In this document: in pieces, positions 26,250-35,157 of the stretch
How positions within the stretch are numbered: the stretch's first letter is position 1
Layout: each line of letters opens with the position of its first letter
Assembly: GCA_023418595.1 (NCBI GenBank)
Contig: JAEZZI010000006.1
Span: 248,001-312,000, forward strand
Source of the DNA: Pseudomonadota bacterium
Lineage (GTDB): Bacteria; Pseudomonadota; Alphaproteobacteria; Sphingomonadales; Sphingomonadaceae
Direction of reading: 5' to 3'
DNA length: 64,000 nt
Position numbers and translations under genes: made by a program
The notes under the pieces: generated by a model
The model's database searches: none
Told to the model about the DNA's origin: nothing
The model's input: only the letters and a program-made list of their open reading frames with translations

Positions 26250-26654
26250 TCACGCGGTACGCGCGAGCCGTCCCACATCGTCCAGACCATCGGCGAACAG
26301 CCAGGTTTCCGCCGACGCGACATCCTCGAAGCATTTCGCCTCGCGACCGTTCAGCGCGCGCATCAACTGGCTGCGCGCCAGCGTCGGTGCGGCGACGAAC
26401 GCCAGCTTGCGCGATTGATAGACCGGATCGGCGAGCATCTCTCGAAATGCGACAACGCTTTGTTGCGGCTGGATTTTCATGTTGCGCAGATCGGTGAGGG
26501 TCAGGTGCCGGTTCGGACCGCAGGTCAGGCGGCGGTGCGCAACCGTGCGTTCGCGCAGGAACCGATGAATGTCCTCGGGTTCGAACAACCCGCGCATTTC
26601 GATTCGCACCAGATCGCGGGCGGGATCGACTTCAATCGCAAACGCTGCACTCAT
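26250..26654 (-). CDS. hypothetical STAS-like (SpoIIAA-type) protein
   Basis: The 134-residue product has an alternating beta/alpha pattern: FAIEVDPARDLVRIEMRG, FEPEDIHRFLRERT, LTLTDLRNMKI, and a C-terminal AETWLFAD. This resembles the SpoIIAA-like/STAS fold family that often carries such DUFs in sphingomonads. No catalytic residues are evident. It stands alone, 80 bases downstream of the DUF885 gene on the same strand. Function unknown. Confidence 0.6.
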   Translation of the reverse strand: MSAAFAIEVDPARDLVRIEMRGLFEPEDIHRFLRERTVAHRRLTCGPNRHLTLTDLRNMKIQPQQSVVAFREMLADPVYQSRKLAFVAAPTLARSQLMRALNGREAKCFEDVASAETWLFADGLDDVGRLARTA

Positions 26655-26733
26655 GGGAGGAATTCTACCGATGGCCGCGCTACCAAAATGCTAACGGTGC
26701 CACCGCGATGACACCGTCAGCCATAACTTCAAT

Positions 26734-28566
26734 TCATGCCCTGCGGCCCGCCGCCCAGCGATCCATCAGTGCCTCCAGCACCGAAATCGGCATCGCGCCC
26801 GCGCCAAGCGCCGTATCGTGAAAATCGCGCAGGTCGAACCGGTCGCCCAGCTCCGCCTTCAACCGGTCGCGCAACGCCACCCAGCGGGTTTGCCCGACCA
26901 TATAGCTGGTCGCCTGACCCGGCCACACCGCATAACGCTCGATCTCGGTCGCCATCGACGCTTCGGGCTGGCCGGTATTCGCGACCATATAGTCGATCGC
27001 CTGCTCCCGGCTCCAGCGCTTGGCATGAATGCCGGTGTCGACCACCAGCCGCCCGGCGCGGAACATATAGCTTTGCAGATAGCCGAGCTGCCCCCAGGGG
27101 TCGTTCTCATACGCCCCCAGTTCGTCGGCAAGCTGTTCGGCATAAAGCCCCCAGCCCTCGGTATAGACCGAATAATTGGGCAGCTTGCGGATTTCGGGGA
27201 TCCCCTGCGCTTCCTGCGCCAGCGCGATCTGGTGGTGATGGCCGGGCGTCGCTTCGTGATAGGTCAGCGTCGGCAGCGTCCAGCTCGGATTCTCGGCCGT
27301 ATCGCGCAGATTGATGTAATAGGCGCCGGGGCGCGATCCATCGAGCGCGGGAAGCTGGTAATAGCCGCCCGGCGCACCCGCCTCGATCTCGGGCGGCACG
27401 CGGCGGATTTCGACTCCCGCCTTGGGCATCCGGCCGAACACCGCGGGCAGCCGCTTGTTCATTTCAGCCATCTGGGCGTTGAGGTCGGCGAGCAGCTTCG
27501 CCTTGCCCTCGTCGGTATTGGGATAGAGAAAGCGCGGCTCCTTGCCGAGCGCGAGCATCCGTTCGGCGACGGTGCCCGACGTGATCCCCTGTTTGCGGAA
27601 GATCGCGTCGGCGCGCGCCGTCAGATGCGCCATCTGGTCGAGGCCCAGCTTGTGGATCTCGTCCGCCGACATGTCCGTCGTCGTCGCATAGCGCAGACCA
27701 TAGGCGTAATAGGCATCGCCGTCGGGCAGCCGCCACACGCCGGCATCGTGCACGGCCTTGGGGCGCACCGCGCGCAGCACCTCCGCCTGACGCCGCATCG
27801 CCGGATAGATGCGGTCGCGCACGATCGCGGAACAGCGCCCGGCCCAGTCGCCGGGGATGTTCTTCGCCTTGGTCTTCGCCGCGAGATTGGTGACGAGGCC
27901 GTTGGCTTCGGGCGCGGGCTTCAGGATCGCCTCATATTGCACCAGCGCCTTGTCGATCGCGAAATCGGGCTGGATGACGCCCATCGCATGTTCGGCGCGG
28001 GTGCGTTCGGTCTCATGGTCGAGCCCGGCGGCAAAGGCATTGCAGCGCGACAGATACGCCTCGGCATCGGCGGCATTGTTGATCGGATGCTGGTTGATCA
28101 GGAAATCGGGCGTCGCGCGATACGAACCGCCCAGCTGGCTGATCGTATAGGGTTCGGGCCAGCTGTGCGTGCCGTATTCGAAGCGGTCGAATGCATCGAC
28201 CTGATTCTGCCAGGGCGCGCGGAACGTGTCGTAATTGACCCGGTCCATGCCGGTCAGCCGGTCGGCGTCGATCGCCTTCAGCGCCGCCAGCGCCTTGCGA
28301 TACTCGGCGTGGTTGCGCGCGATCCCCGCAGCCGACTTGTCGTCGAGCCGCGCCCGCGCCGCCGCATTCGCGCCGGTGTCGAGGCCAAGCGCCGTCCTCC
28401 CTTCCGGGCTCATGTCGAGCATGGTGTTCCACACCTGCGCCAGCAGCGCGTTGAGCCTGGCAGCCTCGCCGGTCGCGGGCGTCGCGGCTTGCGCGAAAAT
28501 CCGCGCGGGAAACAGCGACAATGCGCTGAGCGCAGCGGTGGAGCCGATCAATTCGCGGCGTTGCAT
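26734..28566 (-). CDS. DUF885 family metallohydrolase with export signal
   Basis: DUF885 proteins are predicted zinc peptidases of unknown substrate. The 610-residue product has the family's metal motif HEATPGHHHQ near residue 437. An N-terminal signal (RRELIGSTAALSALSLFPARIFAQA) has a paired arginine, so Tat export is possible. Length is typical. It ends 80 bases before the STAS-like gene and its start abuts a spacer with a palindromic repeat. Confidence 0.85.
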   Translation of the reverse strand: MQRRELIGSTAALSALSLFPARIFAQAATPATGEAARLNALLAQVWNTMLDMSPEGRTALGLDTGANAAARARLDDKSAAGIARNHAEYRKALAALKAIDADRLTGMDRVNYDTFRAPWQNQVDAFDRFEYGTHSWPEPYTISQLGGSYRATPDFLINQHPINNAADAEAYLSRCNAFAAGLDHETERTRAEHAMGVIQPDFAIDKALVQYEAILKPAPEANGLVTNLAAKTKAKNIPGDWAGRCSAIVRDRIYPAMRRQAEVLRAVRPKAVHDAGVWRLPDGDAYYAYGLRYATTTDMSADEIHKLGLDQMAHLTARADAIFRKQGITSGTVAERMLALGKEPRFLYPNTDEGKAKLLADLNAQMAEMNKRLPAVFGRMPKAGVEIRRVPPEIEAGAPGGYYQLPALDGSRPGAYYINLRDTAENPSWTLPTLTYHEATPGHHHQIALAQEAQGIPEIRKLPNYSVYTEGWGLYAEQLADELGAYENDPWGQLGYLQSYMFRAGRLVVDTGIHAKRWSREQAIDYMVANTGQPEASMATEIERYAVWPGQATSYMVGQTRWVALRDRLKAELGDRFDLRDFHDTALGAGAMPISVLEALMDRWAAGRRA

Positions 28567-28705
28567 GTTATTCCCCCTCCGACCAGGTGTGGTGCTTGTC
28601 TATAGCACCTGTGGGAGCGGAGGGAAGCGGCTTGTCGCTTTGTATTTCAACCGGCAGAACTTGAAGAACGTGAAAAGGTGGGGCGAACCGAAGCAAGGTT
28701 TCAAA

Positions 28706-28779
28706 CCGTCATTCCCGCGAAGGCAAGAATCCATACATCCCGCAGAGGTTATGGATTTCCGCCTTCGCGGGAATGACGG
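28706..28779. repeat. palindromic repeat (CCGTCATTCCCGCGAAGGC type)
   Basis: Arms CCGTCATTCCCGCGAAGGC and GCCTTCGCGGGAATGACGG are near-perfect mirrors around a 36-base middle, in the gap between the DUF885 gene and the OmpA-family gene. Repeats of this style are widespread in alphaproteobacterial genomes. Confidence 0.9.
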
Positions 28780-28813
28780 AAAATGAGTGATCTTTGCCGC
28801 GTGCCCCCCCGGC

Positions 28814-29833
28814 TTACGGGGCGACTTCTGCCGCCGCCTGTTTCGGCAGGATCACCTCGACCCGCCGGTTGCGCTGGCGCCCGGCCTCGTCGTCCGACCC
28901 GTCGCTATTGGCGTTCGGCGCGACCGGACGCATTTCGCCGAGGCCAATGGTGTTCAGTCGGGCAGCATCGACGCCCTTTTCGACCAGATACGCCTTCACC
29001 GCTTCGGCGCGCTGTTCGGACAGCCGCTTGTTATACGCATCGTCACCGCGCGCATCGGTATGACCCTCGATGGCGATCTTCCCCTCGCCACTCGCCGCGA
29101 TCAGCTGCACCAGCCGATCGAGCGTCGGCTGCGCCCCCGCCTGAATCGTCGCCTTGTCGAAATCGAAGGTCACGTCGCCCGGCAGCGAGACGAGCGTCCC
29201 GCGATCGGTATCGACCGCGCCCAGTTCGGAGCGCAATTCCTGGACCGCGCTCAGGCTGCTGGTCGCCTGCCCCGCCGCGCCGAACTGCGATCCGCCGCCG
29301 GTCGCCGCACCGAAGCGCCCGGTCGGTGCGGCTTGCATGTTGGACAGCGCGGACGCCTCGGGGATCGAGCCGCCGCGCGATCCGGCCAGCGGCAGCGTCA
29401 CTTCCAGCCGCGGGTTGCGGGTGTATTGCCCGCCCGAATCATGTTCGTTCAGGATCATCGTCGCAGTGCCCGACGACGGCAGCGCGCCTGCGAATACCAG
29501 TTCGCCGTCCATCATCCGCCCCGGCTGCACCGCCAGGTCGGGGTTGGTCGGCGACGGCACCAGCATCAGCTTCTCGCCGCTGTCGGTGACGATGTAGCTC
29601 TTGTCGGTCAGCGCATCGAGTTCGATTTCGCGGTCGCGCCCGTTCAGAACGCGGATGCCGACGACGGCGCGCTCGCCCGATGCCCGGACCGACAACACCT
29701 GGAGCACGACGCCGCTTTCGTGCGCGATCTGGGCATCGACCGCGGCCCCATCGCCGCCGCCGATCCCCGCCATCCCGCCGTCGCAGCCCGTCAGCGCAAT
29801 GGCCGCGGCGACCGCCCAGCCCGCGCGCTTCAC
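28814..29833 (-). CDS. OmpA-family lipoprotein with duplicated N-terminal domain
   Basis: From the GTG at 29833 the product has 339 residues: lipobox ALTGC, an N-terminal beta-rich domain (about 35-155) and a C-terminal OmpA-like peptidoglycan-binding domain (about 215-335) with VTFDFDKATIQ and the GHTDARGDDAYNKRLSEQRAEAV signature. The N-terminal domain is a paralogue of the whole neighbouring lipoprotein: both have GVVLQV, VGIRV-NGRDREI, a GELVF strand and a closing LPL. The GTG overlaps the upstream stop (GTGA), so the two genes are translationally coupled. The combined protein likely links the outer membrane to peptidoglycan. Confidence 0.82.
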   Translation of the reverse strand: MKRAGWAVAAAIALTGCDGGMAGIGGGDGAAVDAQIAHESGVVLQVLSVRASGERAVVGIRVLNGRDREIELDALTDKSYIVTDSGEKLMLVPSPTNPDLAVQPGRMMDGELVFAGALPSSGTATMILNEHDSGGQYTRNPRLEVTLPLAGSRGGSIPEASALSNMQAAPTGRFGAATGGGSQFGAAGQATSSLSAVQELRSELGAVDTDRGTLVSLPGDVTFDFDKATIQAGAQPTLDRLVQLIAASGEGKIAIEGHTDARGDDAYNKRLSEQRAEAVKAYLVEKGVDAARLNTIGLGEMRPVAPNANSDGSDDEAGRQRNRRVEVILPKQAAAEVAP

Positions 29834-30384
29834 TGCGCGCCCTCGGTCAGCGGCAGGTCGATGCGGAAGCCGGGGCTGGTCGTATATTGGTTGTCCCCCG
29901 ATGACTGGTCGTTCAGCACCATGACGCCGGTGCGAACCTGCGGCAGGCGGCCCAGGAACACCAGTTCGCCCTCGAACGTCTGGCCCGCAGGCACCGTCAG
30001 CCGCGCATTGCTGGGCGGCGGCGACAGGAACAGCCGCTCGCCGCTTTCGAGCAGCAGGAACCCGTTGCGATTGTTGGGGAAGCGGTTGAGGTCGATTTCC
30101 CGATCGCGCCCGTTGATGACGCGGATGCCGACCGCGGTATCGGTCTGGCGCGATTGCAGCGAGGTCACCTGAAGCACGACGCCGTTGGGATGCGCGACCT
30201 GCGCGTCCATCGGCTTGACCTGTCCGCCGTTCCACAAGTTCGTCGCGCCCGAGCTGGCGGTCACGCCGCCCGGCGTCGTCGGGTTCTGAACCACGTTGGC
30301 GCTCTCATTGCCGCCACCATCGGAATTACAGGCAGCCAGAGCCAGCGCACCCGCGAGCAGGATAACCGCGTTTTTCGAAGTCAT
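29830..30384 (-). CDS. hypothetical lipoprotein paralogous to the downstream OmpA-family protein
   Basis: The 184-residue product starts with a signal peptide and lipobox ALAAC (Cys19). It consists of a low-complexity linker (about 20-60) and a beta-rich domain (about 62-180) with VTSLQSRQTDTAVGIRV, NGRDREIDL and FEGELVF. The same domain opens the neighbouring OmpA-family protein, so the pair arose by duplication, one copy gaining or keeping the OmpA part. The start at ATG 30384 fits the lipoprotein signal. The biochemical role is unknown. Confidence 0.75.
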   Translation of the reverse strand: MTSKNAVILLAGALALAACNSDGGGNESANVVQNPTTPGGVTASSGATNLWNGGQVKPMDAQVAHPNGVVLQVTSLQSRQTDTAVGIRVINGRDREIDLNRFPNNRNGFLLLESGERLFLSPPPSNARLTVPAGQTFEGELVFLGRLPQVRTGVMVLNDQSSGDNQYTTSPGFRIDLPLTEGAQ

Positions 30385-30533
30385 GTCCGGCACCACTCCC
30401 TTGTTCGTGTCGAGCGGGCAAACGCTTTCGCACCCGAAACGTGCCGCCAAGGGAATGGAAACAGGCGCATTCGTGCGTATCAGAACAGCCCCCACCCGAC
30501 CAGGCGCCCTAAAGCCGCGATGGCCGGATGGCG

Positions 30534-32402
30534 TCAGGCCGCGATCTTTTCCAGCACTTCGCTGATTTCCAGCCATTTGGCTTCCAGCGTATCGAGCCGG
30601 TCGGCGACCTCGGCGCGCTGCTTCATCAGCTCGGTCATGGTCAGCTTCGCAAGGTCGCCCTGTGCCTGATCGGGCGCGAACATCGCTTCGTCCAGCGCCT
30701 TGCGCCGTGCGGTCAGCTTGGCGATCTCGCTTTCAGCGTCCTTGGCGTCCTTGCGCAGTTCGGCCTGTTTCTCGCGCGCTTCCGCCGCGGCCTTCTTCTC
30801 CGCCTTGCGATCCGCCTTGGACAACCCGTCGACCTTGCCCGCGTCTCCTTTCAGGATCATCGCGATATAATCGTCCAGGCTGCCGTCATATTCGCGCGCG
30901 GTGCCGTCGTCGACCAGTACCAGCCGGTCGGCGGTGAGTTCGACCATGTGGCGATCGTGGCTGACCAGGATCACCGCGCCCGAATAATCGTTTAGCGCCT
31001 GCACCAGGGCCTCGCGCGCATCGACGTCGAGATGGTTGGTCGGTTCGTCGAGGATCAGCAGATGCGGCGCGTCACGGGTGATAAGCGCCAGCGCCAGCCG
31101 CGCGCGCTCGCCGCCCGACAGCTTGCCCACTTTGGTCGTCGCCTTGTCGCCCGAAAAGCCGAACCGCCCCAGCTGCGCGCGCACCGCGGCGGGCGTCGCG
31201 CCTTTCATGCTGTGCGTCATGTGCTCCAGCGGCGTATCCTCGGCATCGAGTTCCTCGACCTGATACTGGGTGAAATAGCCGACCTTCATCTTGGCCGATG
31301 CGTTCATCGCCCCGTCCATCGGCGTCAACTGCGCCGCAAGCAGCCGCGCCAGCGTCGTCTTGCCGTTGCCGTTGCGGCCCAGCAGCGCGATCCGGTCGTC
31401 GGGGTCGAGCCTCAGGTTCAGCCGCTTGAGGATCGGGGTTTCGCCATAACCGACGCTGGCGAGGTCGAGCGTGATAAGCGGCGGGCGCAACTCGGTCGGG
31501 TTGGGGAAACCGAATGACAGCGTGGGATCGTTCGCCATTTCCGCGATCGGCTGCATCTTGGCGAGCAGTTTGATGCGGCTCTGCGCCTGTTTCGCGGTCG
31601 ATGCGCGGGCGGAATTGCGCGCGACATAATCCTGCAACTTGGCGCGCTGCGCGTCCTGATTGGCCTTGGCCGCGGCCAGCTGCGCCATGCGTTCGGCGCG
31701 CTGCTTCTCGAACGAGTCGTAACCGCCGGGGTAAAGCGTGATCTTGCCGCCCTGCAGATGCAGGATGTGATCGACGACATTGTTCAGGAAATCGCGCTCA
31801 TGGCTGACGACGACGATCGTCGCCTTGTACCCGCGCAGGAAATCCTCAAGCCACATGACGGCTTCGAGGTCGAGATGGTTCGACGGCTCGTCGAGCAGCA
31901 ACAGGTCGGGCTGCGAGAACAGGAGCGCGGCCAGCGCCACGCGCATTTTCCACCCGCCCGAAAAACTGTCGAGCGGCTGCGCCTGCATCTCCTCGTCGAA
32001 GCCCAGCCCCAGCAGGATCTGCGCGGCGCGCGCGGGCGCGGTATAGGCGTCGATCGCGATCAGCCGCTCGTATACATCGCCCAGCCGGTCGGGGTCTTCG
32101 CAGGTCTCGCTCTCGATCATCAGCGCCGCGCGCTCGGTATCGGCGGCGAGCACGGTGTCGAACGGGGTCGCGGTACCCGACGGCGCTTCCTGCGCGATAT
32201 AGCCGATCTTGGCGCCGCGCGGCATCGTCGCCTCGCCGGTGTCCGGCTCCAGCATCCCCGCGATCACCCGCACCAGCGTCGATTTGCCCGCGCCGTTGCG
32301 TCCGATCAGCCCGACGCGGCTCCCCGGCGGCAGCGAAGCCGTCGCGCGGTCGAGGATGACACGCCCGCCCAGGCGCACCGTGATGTCGTTCAGGTTGAGC
32401 AT
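30534..32402 (-). CDS. ABC-F family ATP-binding protein
   Basis: ABC-F proteins have two ABC ATPase domains and no membrane part; they act on ribosomes in translation or antibiotic protection. The 622-residue product has Walker A GRNGAGKST and GRNGNGKTT, signatures FSGGWKMR and LSGGERAR, and Walker B LLLLDEPSNHLD and LLILDEPTNHLD. A long charged helical C-terminus (about 535-622) resembles the Uup/YheS subgroup. Start ATG 32402 (MLNLNDITV) is preferred to one ten codons upstream. It is flanked by a palindromic repeat and the lipoprotein pair. Confidence 0.93.
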   Translation of the reverse strand: MLNLNDITVRLGGRVILDRATASLPPGSRVGLIGRNGAGKSTLVRVIAGMLEPDTGEATMPRGAKIGYIAQEAPSGTATPFDTVLAADTERAALMIESETCEDPDRLGDVYERLIAIDAYTAPARAAQILLGLGFDEEMQAQPLDSFSGGWKMRVALAALLFSQPDLLLLDEPSNHLDLEAVMWLEDFLRGYKATIVVVSHERDFLNNVVDHILHLQGGKITLYPGGYDSFEKQRAERMAQLAAAKANQDAQRAKLQDYVARNSARASTAKQAQSRIKLLAKMQPIAEMANDPTLSFGFPNPTELRPPLITLDLASVGYGETPILKRLNLRLDPDDRIALLGRNGNGKTTLARLLAAQLTPMDGAMNASAKMKVGYFTQYQVEELDAEDTPLEHMTHSMKGATPAAVRAQLGRFGFSGDKATTKVGKLSGGERARLALALITRDAPHLLILDEPTNHLDVDAREALVQALNDYSGAVILVSHDRHMVELTADRLVLVDDGTAREYDGSLDDYIAMILKGDAGKVDGLSKADRKAEKKAAAEAREKQAELRKDAKDAESEIAKLTARRKALDEAMFAPDQAQGDLAKLTMTELMKQRAEVADRLDTLEAKWLEISEVLEKIAA

Positions 32403-32470
32403 GATGCGAAGGGCCGTTAGCAGATGCAGCACGAATTGGCGAGTGGGGGTGGATTTCTGCGATGCACCTT

Positions 32471-32576
32471 CGTCACCCCGGACTTGTTCCGGGGTCCACC
32501 GGGCGGCAGACGCAGCGCGAAACTAGCCGATGCTGCGCGTGATGCTTGGTGGACCCGGAACAAGTCCGGGGTGACG
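32471..32576. repeat. palindromic repeat family A, copy 3
   Basis: Arms CGTCACCCCGGACTTGTTCC and GGAACAAGTCCGGGGTGACG mirror each other across about 65 bases, as at 4971 and 20695. It sits between the ABC-F start and the TonB-like gene. Confidence 0.9.
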
Positions 32577-32601
32577 TTCGCCGAGAGTAACGGTGCAAGC
32601 C

Positions 32602-33333
32602 CTACTCCCGCCGCTCCAGCCACCAGTCCTGCCGCCAACCGCGCACTTCCGCGATCGGCTGACCATCGGCCCCGCGCGCCGGGCGATAGCGGAACCGCCC
32701 CTCGATCAACCGGCACGTCGTCGCATCCAGCTCGGCATTGCCGCTCGATCCCGTCACCATGCATCCCCGCGCCCGACCATCGACACCGACGGTAAAGTGC
32801 GCGGTCACACTGCCTTGCGCCCGTGCCCGCCGCGCCGCGCGGGGATAGTCGCTGTCCAGAATCGCACCGCTGGTCTTTTCCGCCCGCACGCCGCCACCAC
32901 CACCCTGCCCGTCGCCGCCGCGCCCGCTGCCGGTCCCCGTGCCGACCCCGCCGCCGCCCGTCCCCGGTCCGGGCACAAGTGCCGCCCCCGCCGAGCCTTC
33001 CGCGCCCGTCCCCGCGAACGGCGCTGCCACCACGGGCGACGGCTGCGGCAGGCGCACCGGCGGCGCGACCACCGGCGTCGCCACCGCCTCCAGCGCAGGC
33101 GGCGCGGCAGCCCCTTCCTCGCGCGGATCGGCGGCGGGTTCGGGCGCAGGCGGGATTTCGGCGGGCGGCGGCGGCACGCTCAGGTCGAACGCGGCCAGCG
33201 ATGCCTGCTCGGGCGCATCGAACCGCACGGCCAGCCCCTGCACCAGCACCAGCGCGATCAGCGCATGGATAGCCGTCACCGCCATCGCGGCAACCACGCG
33301 TTCGCGCGGCAAGGTTCGGCCCACCCGTTTCAT
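32602..33333 (-). CDS. TonB-like periplasmic energy-transducer protein
   Basis: The 243-residue protein has an N-terminal membrane anchor (about 13-30), a Pro-rich and then Gly-rich low-complexity stem (about 45-150) and a C-terminal TonB-type domain with DYPRAARRARAQGSV and ARGCMVTGSSGNAELDATTC, ending RYRPARGADGQPI. Such proteins transmit proton-motive energy to outer-membrane receptors. No exbB/exbD or receptor gene is adjacent. ATG 33333 has an AGAAGG site. It is divergent from the Gre-type gene. Confidence 0.82.
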   Translation of the reverse strand: MKRVGRTLPRERVVAAMAVTAIHALIALVLVQGLAVRFDAPEQASLAAFDLSVPPPPAEIPPAPEPAADPREEGAAAPPALEAVATPVVAPPVRLPQPSPVVAAPFAGTGAEGSAGAALVPGPGTGGGGVGTGTGSGRGGDGQGGGGGVRAEKTSGAILDSDYPRAARRARAQGSVTAHFTVGVDGRARGCMVTGSSGNAELDATTCRLIEGRFRYRPARGADGQPIAEVRGWRQDWWLERRE

Positions 33334-33417
33334 CTCGCGCCTTCTAACATAACTGCCTGAACGCGACTGGAACATTCGCGCGCAAACGCCCATCTTGGCG
33401 CGCATGGAGAGAGCATC

Positions 33418-33891
33418 ATGAGCGTCGCCTTCCGCCGCGAAAGCGACGAGGATCACAAGGAACCCCGGTTCGAACTGCCGCTGCCCCCCGGTCCCAATCT
33501 GGTGACCGAACGGGGCCTGGCGATGATGCGCGAGCGTGTCGCGTATTTCACCGCCGCGGTGGATGCCGCCCCCGACGACGATGCGCGCGCGGCGGCAAAG
33601 CGCGACCTGCGCTATTGGCAGACGCGCGAGACCAGCGCCGAGATCGCCCCCATTCCCGACCCCGGCGAGGTCGCGTTCGGCACCCGCGTCACCTTCCGCC
33701 TCAACGGCCAGACCCGGACGCTCGATCTGGTCGGCGCAGACGAAGCCGATCCCGAGGCCCACCGCATCACCTTCACCGCGCCGCTCGCCCAGGCGATGCT
33801 CGATGCCGAGGTCGGTGAGACGGTCGCCTTCAACGGCAACGCGGATGCGATCGAAATCCTGGGCGCCCAACCGATCCCGAAGGACGCCTGA
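33418..33891 (+). CDS. GreA/GreB family transcription elongation factor-like protein
   Basis: GreA/GreB factors reactivate backtracked RNA polymerase. The 157-residue product has an N-terminal helical hairpin-like part (VTERGLAMMRERVAYFTAAV near 30-48) and a C-terminal FKBP-like domain with GEVAFGTRVTFRL, LVGADEADPE and AQAMLDAEVGETVAF. The N-terminus is short and atypical, so a regulator of the same fold is possible. It overlaps the tiny HTH gene by one base (TGATG), indicating coupled translation. Confidence 0.8.
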   Translation: MSVAFRRESDEDHKEPRFELPLPPGPNLVTERGLAMMRERVAYFTAAVDAAPDDDARAAAKRDLRYWQTRETSAEIAPIPDPGEVAFGTRVTFRLNGQTRTLDLVGADEADPEAHRITFTAPLAQAMLDAEVGETVAFNGNADAIEILGAQPIPKDA

Positions 33892-34070
33892 TGGCCGACA
33901 AGTTCGAACGCCACCGCCAGCCGTGGAAGCCTGACGAATTGCAGAAACTCCACCGCCTCGCGGCCAAGGGCATGGCGATGCGCGCCATCGCCAAGGCGCT
34001 CAACCGCAGCGAGGAATCGGTCAAGGACCGCGCCAAACAGGACGGCCTGAAGATCGCCAAGTTGCACTAG
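33891..34070 (+). CDS. small helix-turn-helix protein coupled to the Gre-type gene
   Basis: A 59-residue gene whose ATG overlaps the preceding stop by one base. The sequence has WKPDELQKLHRLAAKGMAM followed by RAIAKALNRSEESVKDRA, a helix-turn-helix-like pattern with a basic tail. The family is not known to me; it resembles short SANT/HTH-like regulators often found beside Gre-type genes. It is too short for most gene finders. Confidence 0.65.
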   Translation: MADKFERHRQPWKPDELQKLHRLAAKGMAMRAIAKALNRSEESVKDRAKQDGLKIAKLH

Positions 34071-34088
34071 GGGCGAGCTCGCCCATTC

Positions 34089-34165
34089 GTCATTGCGAGC
34101 ATAGCGAAGCAATCCAGCATAATTCCCGGCGGACGCTGGATTGCTTCGCTCCGCTCGCAATAACG
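34089..34165. repeat. palindromic repeat (CGTCATTGCGAGC type)
   Basis: CGTCATTGCGAGC-ATAGCGAAGCAATCCAG pairs with CTGGATTGCTTCGCT-CCGCTCGCAATAACG, a near-perfect 30-bp inverted repeat, in the gap after the HTH gene. Confidence 0.88.
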
Positions 34166-34225
34166 GCATGATGGAACACCAGCCTGCGCACCACCGTTTC
34201 CTCCCTTCATCCGAGGAGAGGTCGA

Positions 34226-35002
34226 TTGCGGTTCATCCTGTTGCTTGCCCTGCCGCTGGCCGCGTGCAATTCGTCGCCGGACGAACAGGCGCCGTCCAAT
34301 GCGACGACCATAGACAATATCGCAATTGAAGGCCCCGCAGCATTGCCGGAACCGTGGCGGCAGCCGACCGAAGACAATGACTATTTCGTCGCGACCAACG
34401 AGCCGTTCATCTCTGCCGAGACCAACGGAGACATGCTTATGCTCCGCGCCGTCGGCGAGGGCGACCGCGCGATGCGGATCGTGACACGCACGCCCACCCC
34501 GGATGGACAGCGCTTCGTGGCCCGCGATGACCGGGGCGAGGTGATCGTGACCATCAGCGGAGCGGCGTGCGAAGACGACATGTCCGGCGCACGCTACCCC
34601 CTTACCGGAGCGATCGCGATCGCTGGCCGTCGCGTCGCGAACGGCTGCGCGCGTCCCGCCTCCGCCCCACCCCCAGGCGAACCCGCACTCGAGGAAAGCG
34701 CCGACACCCCGCGCATCCCCGCCGCCTATGTCGGTCGCTGGGGCAAAGACATCGCCGCCTGCCGCAACCCGGCAAGTAGCATCGAAGGCCTGACCATTTC
34801 CCCCCGCGAACTGCGCTTCCACGAAAGCCTGGGCATCCCCACTCGCGTCACCCGCCGCGACGCCGACACGATCGCGGTCACCTCGGCCTATGAAGGCGAA
34901 GGCATGGAATGGACCGCCACCCAGACGCTGCGCCTGGGCGACGGCGACCGCCTGATCGTCACGACGCGTGGCGAAAGTTTCGAGCGGGTGCGGTGCGGAT
35001 AA
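34226..35002 (+). CDS. hypothetical lipoprotein
   Basis: The 258-residue product has a signal peptide with lipobox PLAAC (Cys14). A TTG start at 34226 follows a GAGGAGAG ribosome site five bases earlier; there is no better ATG. Two domains are suggested: an MIRTRTP-rich N-terminal part (about 30-140) and a second part after a proline-rich linker (about 143-258) with AYVGRWGKDIAACRNP. Cysteines at several sites suggest disulfides. No family recognised. Lower resemblance to neighbouring genes makes function unclear. Confidence 0.65.
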   Translation: MRFILLLALPLAACNSSPDEQAPSNATTIDNIAIEGPAALPEPWRQPTEDNDYFVATNEPFISAETNGDMLMLRAVGEGDRAMRIVTRTPTPDGQRFVARDDRGEVIVTISGAACEDDMSGARYPLTGAIAIAGRRVANGCARPASAPPPGEPALEESADTPRIPAAYVGRWGKDIAACRNPASSIEGLTISPRELRFHESLGIPTRVTRRDADTIAVTSAYEGEGMEWTATQTLRLGDGDRLIVTTRGESFERVRCG

Positions 35003-35157
35003 AGCGATCCTGCGCGCACCCGCTTACAGTCGTTTCTGCCGGATGCCGACGCGACTAGCGCACGCGCAAACGACCAAAATTGGTTGGGAAAGGGACTGGC
35101 CGCTTGCGATAGGAAATATGACTTTTCCGACTGGTATTCCGTGCTTAGCCTGAAGGC

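Noticed and set aside
26818..28605. 595-codon plus-strand reading opposite the DUF885 gene
   Set aside because: Shadow frame rich in Arg, His and Gly; the DUF885 frame carries the HEATPGHHHQ metal motif.
32839..33150. Gly/Pro-rich repetitive stretch in the TonB-like gene that could look like a tandem repeat array
   Set aside because: It is the low-complexity stem of the protein; no regular unit or spacer pattern, so not a CRISPR or satellite array.
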